Both the position numbers and the translations under genes were made by a program. This document shows positions 8,030 to 16,394 of a stretch of DNA of 54,377 bases, one piece after another; the first letter of the stretch is position 1, and the number at the start of each line of letters is the position of its first letter. The DNA comes from Spirochaetia bacterium (GTDB lineage Bacteria; Spirochaetota; Spirochaetia; Treponematales; Breznakiellaceae). The DNA lies in assembly GCA_026002045.1 (NCBI GenBank), contig BOAV01000006.1, positions 1 through 54,377 on the forward strand, written 5' to 3'. Below the pieces are notes generated by a model. That model worked only from the letters and a program-made list of their open reading frames with translations, searched no databases and was not told where the DNA came from.

Positions 8030-8353
8030 ATGACCAGTCTTAGGCATTTGTTGGCTTCCAACATAAAGGAACACCGGAAAAACCTCGGTCTTTCCCAGGC
8101 CAAACTCGCGGAAAAGGTAGACACGGCGACCACTTATATCGGTATGATCGAGGCCGAACGCCAATTTCCCTCTCCTGAGATGCTTGAACGGCTTGCCCAG
8201 GCCCTGGAAATTGACTCCCCGGAGCTGTTTTCCATGGAACCCATGCAGATTGGGGCGGTGCGGAAGCTGCGGAAAGATATTTCAGCGGATATTGAGGCGG
8301 TTATTTCCGGCAGATTGAATGATTTTGAGGAAAATTTCTGGGGGAAGGGGTAG
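8030..8353 (+). CDS. XRE-family helix-turn-helix transcriptional regulator
   Basis: A 107-residue protein with an N-terminal HTH_3 domain (about 10-65): NIKEHRKNLGLSQAKLAEKV then TYIGMIEAERQFPSPEML, the classic Cro/C1-type layout. A short helical tail (71-107) may dimerise. The ATG at 8030 follows AAGG at 8016-8019; a TTG one codon earlier is possible. It is divergent from the AT-rich methyltransferase and has a candidate operator in its own promoter, so self-regulation is likely. Real targets are unknown. Confidence 0.8.
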   Translation: MTSLRHLLASNIKEHRKNLGLSQAKLAEKVDTATTYIGMIEAERQFPSPEMLERLAQALEIDSPELFSMEPMQIGAVRKLRKDISADIEAVISGRLNDFEENFWGKG

Positions 8354-8396
8354 CTAAGCCATATACTTTTCGCCCGTCCTTTTTAGTGATCTTCGG

Positions 8397-8426
8397 TTGC
8401 AGGGGAGCCGGGGCCTCTGGTATGAT
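8397..8426 (+). promoter_or_regulatory. rpe promoter, leaderless arrangement
   Basis: TTGCAG (8397-8402), 18-bp spacer, TATGAT (8421-8426). The rpe ATG at 8433 is only 6 nt after the -10 box and lacks a Shine-Dalgarno, so transcription would begin at or next to the start codon. Confidence 0.5.
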
Positions 8427-8432
8427 CATCCC

Positions 8433-9086
8433 ATGAAGGAAACTATTATTGCCCCGTCGGTGCTGGCGGCGGATTTTTCCCATTTTGCCGCTGCTGCGGC
8501 GGATATTGACGATTCCGGTGCGGAGTGGGTCCATCTGGATGTGATGGACGGCCGGTTTGTGCCTAACCTTACCTTCGGCCCCAAGCTGGTATCGGACCTG
8601 CGGCCCCACAGCAGATCCGTCTTCGATGTTCATCTGATGACCGAGGATCCGGGCTCTCTGATCCCTGCATTCGCAGAGGCAGGGGCGGATTACATCACCT
8701 TCCATGTCGAGGCGGCGATCCACACCCACCGGGTTCTGACGCAGATCCGCGATTTGGGGAAAAAAGCCGGGGTAAGCATTGTCCCCTCTACCCCGGTGTC
8801 CCTTATCGAAGAGCTGCTGCCCTTTGCGGACCTGGTTCTGGTGATGACCGTAAACCCCGGTTTCGGCGGCCAGACCCTGATAGGGGAGTGCCTTGAAAAG
8901 GTACGGGCCTTAAAACAGAGGCGGGAACAGAAAAGACTTTCCTTTCTGATTTCCGTAGATGGGGGGATCAACGCCGATACGGCCCCGTCTGCCCGTGACG
9001 CCGGCGTGGATGTTCTGGTGGCAGGCTCCGCTTTTTTCAGGGCCGGGGATAAAAAAGCCCTTGTGAAGCTCCTCAAGGGCATATAA
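8433..9086 (+). CDS. rpe: Ribulose-phosphate 3-epimerase
   Basis: Interconverts ribulose-5-phosphate and xylulose-5-phosphate in the pentose phosphate pathway. The 217-residue TIM barrel shows APSVLAADFSHF at the N-terminus, the metal/catalytic HLDVMDGRFVPNLTFG (H34, D36), FDVHLM (H67), the phosphate-loop region VNPGFGGQ and SVDGGIN with the second catalytic aspartate. Start at 8433 matches the family; an upstream TTG would add 12 non-homologous residues. It is probably transcribed from its own promoter directly at the start codon. Confidence 0.93.
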   Translation: MKETIIAPSVLAADFSHFAAAAADIDDSGAEWVHLDVMDGRFVPNLTFGPKLVSDLRPHSRSVFDVHLMTEDPGSLIPAFAEAGADYITFHVEAAIHTHRVLTQIRDLGKKAGVSIVPSTPVSLIEELLPFADLVLVMTVNPGFGGQTLIGECLEKVRALKQRREQKRLSFLISVDGGINADTAPSARDAGVDVLVAGSAFFRAGDKKALVKLLKGI

Positions 9087-9136
9087 TCCTTATGTTTGGA
9101 TGCTTTTCTGCCGAAAATCGAATGAGGAGTATTGTG

Positions 9137-10048
9137 ATGATTAGAAAGGCTCGCTTCTTCCCTTTAATTTCGGCCCTCCTGCTGCTTTTTTCGGCAAATT
9201 ATGCTTACCCTCAAACCAGGCAAGCCCAAAGTGCGCCGGGCTATACCCGGCTCCAGAGTGGGCTGGCCCTGTATCAGGAAGGCCGCTGGCAGGAGTCGGT
9301 TGCGGAATTGCGCCGTGCCAGGGCAGAAGCGGTGGATCGGGAACTCAAGGCGGAAGCCCTCTACTGGATAGCCCTTGCGGAAATTTCCGCCGGTGATTAC
9401 GCCACCTCCCTCAAAGATATGGATGAAATTGAAACCATGGCTCCCAAAAGCGGACGGCTGCAGGAGCTGCCCTATCATAAAGGCCGGGCCCTGTATTATC
9501 TGGGCCGCTATGATGAGGCAATCATGCTTCTGAAATATTATGCCGACGGCATTTATGCCCCCGCCCCCGGAAGCGAGGCGGCGGCCCGCAAATCCGCCGC
9601 CCTGTTTTGGCTGGGGGAAAGCCTCTATGCTATGGGCCAGCTGGACTATGCCCGGGAATTTTTTGCAATCGTCATCAGAGAATACCCCCAGAGCGCAAAA
9701 TTTGAAGCCGCCTCTTACCGGCTGGGACTTATTTCCCAGAAAAAGATAGAAGAAGAATTGCTCTCCCTTTTACAGTGGAGCCATGAGGAATCCCTCAAAA
9801 CCATTGAGGAATACCAACGACGGGAACGATCCTATGACCAGGCCATTATCGCCTATCAGAAACGGATCGCCGAACTTACCGGGGGTTCCGCCAGATCTGA
9901 AGTATTCCCGGCGCCGGGTCAGGCGCCGGATCAGCAGTCCGTCCTTTCAGAACAGGTAAAAAACAGGCGGCTCCAGGCAGTCAAATCATCGGCGGTGGAA
10001 TTAAGTAGTGAACTTACCCAGCTTCTTGCCGGGGAGGGGGCTCGGTGA
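9137..10048 (+). CDS. Exported TPR-repeat protein
   Basis: A 303-residue protein with a signal peptide (about 1-26, ending near ANYAYPQ) and tandem tetratricopeptide repeats from about 35 to 195 (LYQEGRWQESVAELRRA, YYLGRYDEAIMLL, YAMGQLDYAREFFAIV). A coiled, charged C-terminal region follows. It resembles periplasmic scaffold proteins of the BamD/YbgF type but no specific role can be assigned. GAGGAG 7 nt before the ATG at 9137 decides the start. It overlaps the next gene by 4 bp (GTGA), so the run 9137-12337 is likely one operon. Confidence 0.75.
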   Translation: MIRKARFFPLISALLLLFSANYAYPQTRQAQSAPGYTRLQSGLALYQEGRWQESVAELRRARAEAVDRELKAEALYWIALAEISAGDYATSLKDMDEIETMAPKSGRLQELPYHKGRALYYLGRYDEAIMLLKYYADGIYAPAPGSEAAARKSAALFWLGESLYAMGQLDYAREFFAIVIREYPQSAKFEAASYRLGLISQKKIEEELLSLLQWSHEESLKTIEEYQRRERSYDQAIIAYQKRIAELTGGSARSEVFPAPGQAPDQQSVLSEQVKNRRLQAVKSSAVELSSELTQLLAGEGAR

Positions 10049-10770
10049 AAATGACAGGGAAATCCCCCTTATTTTTTTTAGTTCTCTTTATGGCCCTCTC
10101 TTCCCTTCGGGCAGCGGATTATACCGAAGGGCGGATACGGCTCACCCTGGATGAAAACACCGGCCGTTTTTCACTGTACTATATGACCGATGTTACAAAA
10201 TCCCAATACGAGCCTCTTTTTGCCTCTCAGGACCCCCGGATCGGCCTGCTCACGGTCAACTTAAACGATGAACAATACCGCTTGGGGGATTCCGACTCTT
10301 TCACGGTTCGCATTGGGGGCAGTCAAATCAACCCTTCCTTGATATTTGAATCCCCCGTACTGACAATAACTGAAGAATTTTTCTTTATTAAAACCACCGG
10401 TTCCCCGGCGGCCAACGGGGTAAAAATCACCCTAAAGGCTGAAAACAAAAGCAGCCGCAGCGCCGATGTGGGGCTCCATCTGCTTTTGGATACCGGCCTG
10501 GGAGAGGACGGGACCATAACGCCCTTTATAACGGATCTGAGTCCCATCCCCAGGGTAACCATTTTTAGCGGTACCAGTGTTACCCACGATGCCGCTGCCA
10601 TTGCTGTCCTCATGGATAGTACCACCGTGGTACAGGCAGATCTGAACAATCTTCAGAGTATGATCGCCAGAATCAATGCCTATGTTCATTCCGGTATCTT
10701 GATCGGCGATGAGGATCTGGCAGTCCTGGAACGGGAAATTTTACAGCTACAATCCCGGTATGGTAAATGA
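10045..10770 (+). CDS. Conserved exported protein of unknown function
   Basis: A 241-residue protein starting at a GTG that overlaps the previous stop (GTGA). The N-terminus is a signal peptide (hydrophobic 8-20, cleavage near RAADY). The mature part is beta-rich, with alternating hydrophobic strands up to about 175, and ends in a predicted coiled coil (about 200-241). No known domain is recognised. Being placed between two TPR genes with overlapping ends suggests the three work together at the cell envelope. Confidence 0.65.
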   Translation: MKMTGKSPLFFLVLFMALSSLRAADYTEGRIRLTLDENTGRFSLYYMTDVTKSQYEPLFASQDPRIGLLTVNLNDEQYRLGDSDSFTVRIGGSQINPSLIFESPVLTITEEFFFIKTTGSPAANGVKITLKAENKSSRSADVGLHLLLDTGLGEDGTITPFITDLSPIPRVTIFSGTSVTHDAAAIAVLMDSTTVVQADLNNLQSMIARINAYVHSGILIGDEDLAVLEREILQLQSRYGK

Positions 10771-11891
10771 AACTGGACCCCATCTTAACCAAAGCAATCC
10801 GCCTTGCACGGCGCCGTAATTATCAGGGGGCCATAACAAGCCTGGAGGTGGAGGTAAACCGCTATGTCGGCTCATTCCTGTATAACTATCTTTTGGCGGT
10901 TTGCTATCTCCACATAAAGAATGACAAGTACGCCATGACGTACTTCAAGGCTGCACGGGATGTAAAGATCCGGAACTCTCAGGTTCTTTTAGGCATGGCC
11001 GCCTTGTACCTCAGCAGGGGGCAAACCGACCGGGCGGTGGATTTCTACCTTGAGGTCCAGGAACTGGACCCAAAGAACCGAATCGCCGTAAAGGCCCTGA
11101 AAATTATCCGTAAATATGCCGGGCAGGACAATATATCCGCATGGATCGAATCGGGGGAACTCCACCGCCTTTATCCCCCCCTGCCTCGTCTGCCTTTCAG
11201 TGCGGACAAACTGATCAAACCCGCCGTTGCAGTTTTCGCTTCGGCGCTGATCGCCTGCCTCATTCTGATCCTGACCGGTTTGATCCGTATTCCGGGAACC
11301 AGGGGGAAGCGGCCGGCGATTTCCGGCGCCGCCCTGGAACGGGCGGATCGGGAGAAGCCCGTGGAAATTGGGGGGCTTTACCAGTACATCCTGACTCAAA
11401 GCCAGGTAGTGGAAACCTACGAAAGGGCCTTTTCCCTTTTTAACGCCTACCGGGACGAGGCGGCAAAAATTGAATTGAACCGGCTGCTCGAATCCAACGC
11501 CTCCGAGGGGATCAAAAACAGGTGCCGCCTTCTTGTCTCCAATATGGAAGTTCCCGGCTTTGATACTTTTAACAAGCGGGATAACCTGAGCTATGCCGAT
11601 GTCATAAAGGAACCTACCCTGTACCGGGATTGCCATGTAATCTGGTCGGGAATGGCCACCAATGTGGAAACCCTCCAAAACCGGACTTCCTTTGATCTCC
11701 TGGTGGGGTATGATACCAAAAAAGTCCTGGAAGGAATTGTCCATGTTGAATTTGACCAGGCTGTGACCCTTAACCCTGAAAAGCCCCTGGAAGTTCTGGG
11801 CCGTATCGTGCTCATATCAAGCGCCAATGGACTTGACATACGCATTGAAGGGGTAGCAATCCACCAGACGGGCCTTCTGGAACAAAAATGA
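10767..11891 (+). CDS. Membrane-anchored TPR protein
   Basis: A 374-residue protein. The N-terminal part (about 15-120) is TPR-like (YQGAITSLEVEVNRYV, LYLSRGQTDRAVDFYLEV). A single membrane segment lies at about 152-174. The C-terminal domain follows (about 195-374), with a beta-rich end. Starts with ATGA overlap to the preceding gene and ends with ATGA overlap to dtd. Topology suggests TPRs in the cytoplasm and the C-domain outside, by inference. Function unknown. Confidence 0.7.
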   Translation: MKLDPILTKAIRLARRRNYQGAITSLEVEVNRYVGSFLYNYLLAVCYLHIKNDKYAMTYFKAARDVKIRNSQVLLGMAALYLSRGQTDRAVDFYLEVQELDPKNRIAVKALKIIRKYAGQDNISAWIESGELHRLYPPLPRLPFSADKLIKPAVAVFASALIACLILILTGLIRIPGTRGKRPAISGAALERADREKPVEIGGLYQYILTQSQVVETYERAFSLFNAYRDEAAKIELNRLLESNASEGIKNRCRLLVSNMEVPGFDTFNKRDNLSYADVIKEPTLYRDCHVIWSGMATNVETLQNRTSFDLLVGYDTKKVLEGIVHVEFDQAVTLNPEKPLEVLGRIVLISSANGLDIRIEGVAIHQTGLLEQK

Positions 11892-12337
11892 AAGCCGTAA
11901 TTCAGCGGGTTATTAACGCCTCGGTTTCGGTGGATGGCCTTGTTTCCGGGAAAATAGATTCCGGTCTTTTGGTATACTTGGGGGTTGCATCGGGGGATAC
12001 CCAATCCGACGCCGATTGGCTCGCGGAAAAAACCGCCACTTTACGGATATTTAAAGATGAAAATGAAAAGATGAACCTTTCGGTAAAGGATATTGGGGGC
12101 GGCATCCTTGCGGTCTCCCAATTCACCCTCCTTGCGGACGCCCGCAAGGGCCGGCGTCCCTATTACGGCGATGCTGCAGATCCTGAGACCGCAAAAAAAC
12201 TCTACGAATATTTTATGAATAAAATCCGTGAACAGGGCCTTCCCTGCGAAAGCGGAATCTTTCAGGCCCACATGCAGGTGGCCTACACCAACGACGGGCC
12301 GGTAACCATCATTTTGGACACCAAAGAAATTACTTAA
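11888..12337 (+). CDS. dtd: D-aminoacyl-tRNA deacylase
   Basis: Removes D-amino acids wrongly attached to tRNA, a cytoplasmic proofreading step. The 149-residue length matches the DTD family. SQFTL at 77-81 and NDGPVTIIL with the Gly-cisPro GP at 137-138 form the chiral-selection site of the dimer. The start overlaps the TPR gene by 4 bp (ATGA). The 3' end faces prs. Confidence 0.93.
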   Translation: MKAVIQRVINASVSVDGLVSGKIDSGLLVYLGVASGDTQSDADWLAEKTATLRIFKDENEKMNLSVKDIGGGILAVSQFTLLADARKGRRPYYGDAADPETAKKLYEYFMNKIREQGLPCESGIFQAHMQVAYTNDGPVTIILDTKEIT

Positions 12338-12343
12338 CCTTGT

Positions 12344-12366
12344 ATAAAAAATTATATCTTTTTTAT
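12344..12366. terminator. Weak AT-only hairpin between dtd and prs
   Basis: ATAAAAAA (12344-12351) pairs with TTTTTTAT (12359-12366) between two convergent genes, overlapping the prs stop. The all-AT stem is weak; a bidirectional terminator role is inferred from position. Confidence 0.3.
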
Positions 12367-13463
12367 TGATTAAACAAATTCGGGGACTTCAAATAGATCT
12401 CCGCGTCAAAAGTACGGAGGATTTTGCCCATGGGGCCGTTGGTCATGATGGTCCTGATGATCCGTGCAGATAATTCCGAGGATGGAACCACCACCAGGCC
12501 GGGGATTTTGTCCGGCAGGGCGCCGGGGCACACCGTATCGGTGACCATGATACGATTCAAAAGGCCCTCTTTGGAAAGCGCCGTGAGCCGCTGTGCCGCC
12601 GGGGGGGAGAAGAGGGCATGCACGGCGATGATGTTGATCTCCGCCGGTTTCAGGCGCCCCAGGGCGCGGATAAGGCTTTCTACGGAACCGGCGGTATCCA
12701 CCATATCATCCACAATCCAGAGGACCTTTCCCTCAATGGGCTCTGCGGAAAGGATATTGATCGATTCGATAGTATTACATTTTGAATAGTCCCGCTGCTT
12801 ATGGGCCACCACCAGGGGCGCCCCGAAGGCATTGGCAAAGCCCCGGGCCAGTTTTTCTCCCCCGGCGTCCACGGAACAGAAGGCCCAATTGGGGCGGACC
12901 ACCTTTTCCAGGGTGTCCATATTCTGGATATAGGCGTTGCAGAGGTACTGTTCCAGAAGGGTCAAAGCCGGAATATCATCAATCGTACAGACCGTGGGGT
13001 CCAGCATGGATTCGGATTTATTTGAATGGAGCTGATAGGTAATGATATGCTTTGTCCCCAGGCTGCTGAGGATTTTGAAATGAACCCAGAGCCCCACGGA
13101 GTTGCGGCGGGTGGTCCGGTCCGACCGGGAGCAGGAAATAAAGGGCTCAAATACGATGATATCCCCTGCCTGGCACCGCTTGAGGGCGTCTACGGCGTGG
13201 TACAATTCGATTTTGGCCTCCTCGACACTGAGGCCCCCCTCATTCCGGGAACAACAGGCAAAGAGGATCACATTTTTTCCCCGGACGGAATTTTTCACGG
13301 AGACCTCCATTTCACCATCGGCGAAGCGGTCCGTGTTGAGGCTCTCCACCCCATTGATGGAATCGGCCCGGGAAAGAAAACTGGGAAATTTTATCAAATG
13401 CCCGGTGACCCGGGACGCATAATCCCGCATGGACCGGGTGGCGGCGATGACAAACTCATTCAT
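12363..13463 (-). CDS. prs: Ribose-phosphate pyrophosphokinase, divergent long form
   Basis: Makes PRPP from ribose-5-phosphate and ATP. The 366-residue protein has FADGE (47-51), a substrate region PFISCSRSDRTTRRNS (about 107-122), the pyrophosphate area VVAHKQRDYSK (218-228) and a canonical PRPP loop VDDMVDTAGS (251-260). The flexible catalytic loop departs from the usual ARQDRK...SREPIS signature, and the protein is about 50 residues longer than typical Prs (about 315). Such divergent forms are plausible in spirochaetes. Catalysis is likely but the substrate loop should be checked. It is convergent with dtd. Confidence 0.8.
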   Translation of the reverse strand: MNEFVIAATRSMRDYASRVTGHLIKFPSFLSRADSINGVESLNTDRFADGEMEVSVKNSVRGKNVILFACCSRNEGGLSVEEAKIELYHAVDALKRCQAGDIIVFEPFISCSRSDRTTRRNSVGLWVHFKILSSLGTKHIITYQLHSNKSESMLDPTVCTIDDIPALTLLEQYLCNAYIQNMDTLEKVVRPNWAFCSVDAGGEKLARGFANAFGAPLVVAHKQRDYSKCNTIESINILSAEPIEGKVLWIVDDMVDTAGSVESLIRALGRLKPAEINIIAVHALFSPPAAQRLTALSKEGLLNRIMVTDTVCPGALPDKIPGLVVVPSSELSARIIRTIMTNGPMGKILRTFDAEIYLKSPNLFNQ

Positions 13464-13560
13464 CCTGATTTATCCCCCATTGGATTTAAGCCTATCATAA
13501 GGGCCGCTTAAAATATAGGGGCAAAAAATATCTAAACAAAATTTAAGTATTTTTTACCCT

Positions 13561-13590
13561 TTGCTATAGAAAAAAATAAAAACTTATGTT
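13561..13590 (+). promoter_or_regulatory. Candidate recA promoter
   Basis: TTGCTA (13561-13566), 18-bp spacer, TATGTT (13585-13590) in the AT-rich 189-bp gap between prs and recA. Match to consensus is partial, and no recognisable LexA box was seen. Confidence 0.35.
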
Positions 13591-13652
13591 ATTTTTATCA
13601 AATCCATTGAATCGCCACACAGGTGAGTGCCCTATATATCGGGAGGTAACAT

Positions 13653-15071
13653 ATGGCAAAGAACGAAAGCGAAAAAACCCGGGGGAACCCCCTGGCCTCT
13701 GCGGAGGACAAAGAAAAGGCTCTGGAAGCCGCCCGGCTCCAGATTGAAAAACAGTTTGGCTCGGGCTCCCTGATAAAACTGGGGGACACCACCAACGCAA
13801 CGGGGATTGAGGTAATCCCCTCGGGGTCCATCCTCCTGGACGAGGCCCTGGGCATCGGGGGCTACCCACGGGGCCGGATCATCGAGATCTACGGTCCGGA
13901 ATCTTCGGGAAAGACCACCCTGGCGCTCCACGCCATCGCGGAGGCCCAAAAGCTGGGGGGAATCGCCGCGTTTGTGGACGCCGAACACGCCCTGGACCCG
14001 GTGTACGCCAAGAACCTTGGGGTCAACACCGATGAACTCTGGCTCTCCCAGCCGGACAGCGGGGAACAGGCCCTGGAGATCACCGAAAACCTGGTCCGTT
14101 CCGGCGCGGTGGACGTCATCGTGGTGGACTCCGTGGCGGCCCTAACCCCCCAGGCGGAAATAGACGGCGACATGGGGGACGCCCAGATGGGGCTCCAGGC
14201 CCGGCTCATGAGCCAGGCCATGCGGAAGCTCACCGCCATCATCGGCAAGTCCCGGACCATTTTGATTTTCATCAACCAGATCCGCATGAAGATCGGGGTC
14301 ATGTTCGGAAACCCCGAAACCACCACCGGGGGCAATGCCCTCAAATTTTACGCCTCGGTACGCCTTGAGGTCCGCAAAACCGAAACCATCGAAGGGGGCA
14401 AGGATTCAGATGCGGTGGGCAACCGGGTCCGGGTCAAGGTGGTCAAGAACAAGGTCGCGCCGCCTTTCCGCCGGGCGGAACTGGAAATCATGTTCGGCAA
14501 GGGTGTTTCCGCTATCGGAAGCCTGCTGGACGCAGCGGTAAAGTACGAGATCATCGACAAAAAGGGCGCATGGTATGCTTATGGGGAAGAAAAGGTCGGC
14601 CAGGGCCGGGACAGCGCCCGCGAATACCTGGAAACCAATGCCGAATTTGCCCGTGAAGTTGAGATTAAGCTGCGGAAGCTCATCTTTCCCGGCCGGGAAT
14701 TTCAGGCCCCTGTTGTAAAGGCCGCCGCCAAAATAGCGGCTGCTCCGGTAACGGCAAGCTCCCCGTCCGAAAGTTCCCCATCCACAAGGATAGCTCCTTC
14801 TGTTCCTGAACCGGCTGCAGATTCGGCAGGGGAGGCCGGAGAGGGTGATGACGCGCCGACTCATATCGGATCTGTGGTTACTGAAGCTCCGCCCAGACCA
14901 ACGGCTCCCCCGGTCAGACCGCCCGTTGCCCCACCCCGGCCGACGGCGCCTGTTCCCCAGGGTGAGGCCATCCACCGGGGACCGGGCAGACCTCCCCGTG
15001 AAGCAGCTCCCGCACCGGCGGCCCCGGCAAGTGAACATCGCGGCCCGGGAAGGCCCCGGAGGGAAGGCTGA
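13653..15071 (+). CDS. recA: Recombinase RecA with a long C-terminal extension
   Basis: Forms ATP-dependent filaments on single-stranded DNA for recombination and repair. The RecA core (about 20-350) contains Walker A GPESSGKTT (81-89), Walker B VIVVDS (155-160) and NQIRMKIGVMFGNPETTTGG (about 208-227). Residues 351-472 are an Ala/Pro-rich, low-complexity tail ending in two copies of HRGPGRPxRE (441-450 and 462-471). These resemble AT-hook DNA-binding motifs. Total length 472 is much above the usual 340-360. A GGGAGG precedes the ATG. Confidence 0.95.
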   Translation: MAKNESEKTRGNPLASAEDKEKALEAARLQIEKQFGSGSLIKLGDTTNATGIEVIPSGSILLDEALGIGGYPRGRIIEIYGPESSGKTTLALHAIAEAQKLGGIAAFVDAEHALDPVYAKNLGVNTDELWLSQPDSGEQALEITENLVRSGAVDVIVVDSVAALTPQAEIDGDMGDAQMGLQARLMSQAMRKLTAIIGKSRTILIFINQIRMKIGVMFGNPETTTGGNALKFYASVRLEVRKTETIEGGKDSDAVGNRVRVKVVKNKVAPPFRRAELEIMFGKGVSAIGSLLDAAVKYEIIDKKGAWYAYGEEKVGQGRDSAREYLETNAEFAREVEIKLRKLIFPGREFQAPVVKAAAKIAAAPVTASSPSESSPSTRIAPSVPEPAADSAGEAGEGDDAPTHIGSVVTEAPPRPTAPPVRPPVAPPRPTAPVPQGEAIHRGPGRPPREAAPAPAAPASEHRGPGRPRREG

Positions 15072-15082
15072 ACCTTCCGCCG

Positions 15083-15628
15083 ATGTCCGCAAGGACCGAG
15101 GTTCCCCGCCGGGAATACCCTGGGGCTGTTCTGACGGTCCTGGGGCTCGGTTCCAATCGGGGGGACTCCATCTATGGTGATCCCCCTAATATTCTCCGGG
15201 ATGCAATAACGGCGCTAAGGGGCCTTCTGGAAGATCTCCGGGAGGCCTCTGTGTTCCAGTCGGAGCCCCTTCATGTAACTGACCAGAGCCGATTCTTCAA
15301 CACCGCCGTATCGGGCTTTTACCTGGGGGAGGCCCTGAAACTGCTGGACAGCATCCACAAGATCGAGGCGTCCTTTGGACGGGACCGGAGCCGGGAGCGG
15401 CGCTGGGGGGAACGTACCCTGGACATCGACATACTGCTCTTTGGCGATCAGATCATTTCCCTGCCGCCCCTGCTGGAAATACCCCATCCCCGGCTCAGGG
15501 AGCGTTGTTTCGCCCTCCTTCCTTTGCTGGAACTGCTCCCCGGCGCGCTGGATCCTCTGACGGGAATCTCCTATCAAAGCATACTTGACGGCCTGCCGGA
15601 TCAGGGGATTTACTACCCGGCCCCGTAA
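15083..15628 (+). CDS. folK: HPPK: 6-hydroxymethyl-7,8-dihydropterin pyrophosphokinase
   Basis: Transfers pyrophosphate from ATP to the pterin precursor of folate. The 181-residue frame shows GLGSNRGD (21-28), FFNTAV, and the Mg/ATP-binding RRWGERTLDIDILLFGD (about 107-123), then IPHPRLRERCFAL. It lies 11 bp after recA. The first about 15 residues are extra relative to family members and no Shine-Dalgarno marks the ATG, so the exact start is uncertain. Confidence 0.88.
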   Translation: MSARTEVPRREYPGAVLTVLGLGSNRGDSIYGDPPNILRDAITALRGLLEDLREASVFQSEPLHVTDQSRFFNTAVSGFYLGEALKLLDSIHKIEASFGRDRSRERRWGERTLDIDILLFGDQIISLPPLLEIPHPRLRERCFALLPLLELLPGALDPLTGISYQSILDGLPDQGIYYPAP

Positions 15629-15637
15629 GGGTATACT
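15609..15637 (+). promoter_or_regulatory. Candidate scpA promoter close to the start codon
   Basis: TTTACT (15609-15614), 17-bp spacer, TATACT (15632-15637), located in the last bases of folK. The scpA ATG at 15648 is 10 nt downstream with no Shine-Dalgarno, implying a leader of only a few bases. Confidence 0.4.
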
Positions 15638-15647
15638 ATGCGTACTA

Positions 15648-16388
15648 ATGGAAACACCCGTAAAAAGTTCCGGCCGCAGCTTCAAGTTAAATGAATTTGA
15701 AGGCCCCTTGGACCTTCTTCTTTTTTTAATCAAGAAAAACGAAATCAATATCTACGACATCCCGGTAGCCCAGATCACCGAACAGTACCTGGGTTACCTA
15801 AGTTATGCGGAAGAGCTGGACCTGGACGATGTGACGGAATTCCACGCCATGGCGGCGTACCTGCTCTATATCAAGTCCCGCACACTCCTGCCGGTGGAGG
15901 TGGACTTGGACGACGACTCGGCAGACCCCCGGCAGGAATTGGTGGAACGGCTCATCGAATATCAAAAGTTTAAAAAACTTTCAGAACTGATGGAAGAAAA
16001 GGAAAAAGAAGCGGAGTGGATCGTGGAGCGGCAGAAGCTTCAGCGGGCTCTTCCTTTTACCGACGAGGGACTTTGGGAAAAGGTGGATATCTGGGATCTG
16101 CTCAAGACTTTTTCCAAGCTCATGTCCAATATGCCCGGAGAACGGATCTACGACATGTACGAAGAGGTAACGGTGAACGAAAAGATCACCCTCCTTTCGG
16201 AACTGCTGGAAAAGAGGGGGGAGTGCAGTTTTGCCGACCTCGTGGTCCGCAAGGGCTCGGTGATGGACATTGTCTGCGCCTTTCTGGCGATCCTCGAATC
16301 GGTAAAGCTCCGCGTGATCCAGGTATTACAGAACCGCATGTTCGGGGATATAATGATCAGGCCGAACCCGGCGGCCGGGGCCGTATAA
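15648..16388 (+). CDS. scpA: Segregation and condensation protein A
   Basis: Kleisin subunit of the SMC-ScpA-ScpB condensin. The 246-residue protein begins FKLNEFEGPLDLLLFLIKKNEINIYDIPVAQIT, the diagnostic ScpA N-terminal SMC-binding region, followed by MAAYLLYIKSRTLLP. It ends in a winged-helix-like C-terminus (about 185-240). Start at 15648 removes 21 unrelated residues present in the longer frame. ScpB follows 6 bp later. Confidence 0.92.
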   Translation: METPVKSSGRSFKLNEFEGPLDLLLFLIKKNEINIYDIPVAQITEQYLGYLSYAEELDLDDVTEFHAMAAYLLYIKSRTLLPVEVDLDDDSADPRQELVERLIEYQKFKKLSELMEEKEKEAEWIVERQKLQRALPFTDEGLWEKVDIWDLLKTFSKLMSNMPGERIYDMYEEVTVNEKITLLSELLEKRGECSFADLVVRKGSVMDIVCAFLAILESVKLRVIQVLQNRMFGDIMIRPNPAAGAV

Positions 16389-16394
16389 TTCACC

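Noticed and set aside
9908..9929. CCGGCGCC/GGCGCCGG inverted repeat in the TPR gene
   Set aside because: The GGCGCC core is self-complementary and the region is a low-complexity linker; chance is likely, though it may belong to the hairpin set.
16384..16389. TATAAT 5 nt before the scpB start
   Set aside because: It is formed by the scpA stop codon, and no -35 box at the right distance was found.
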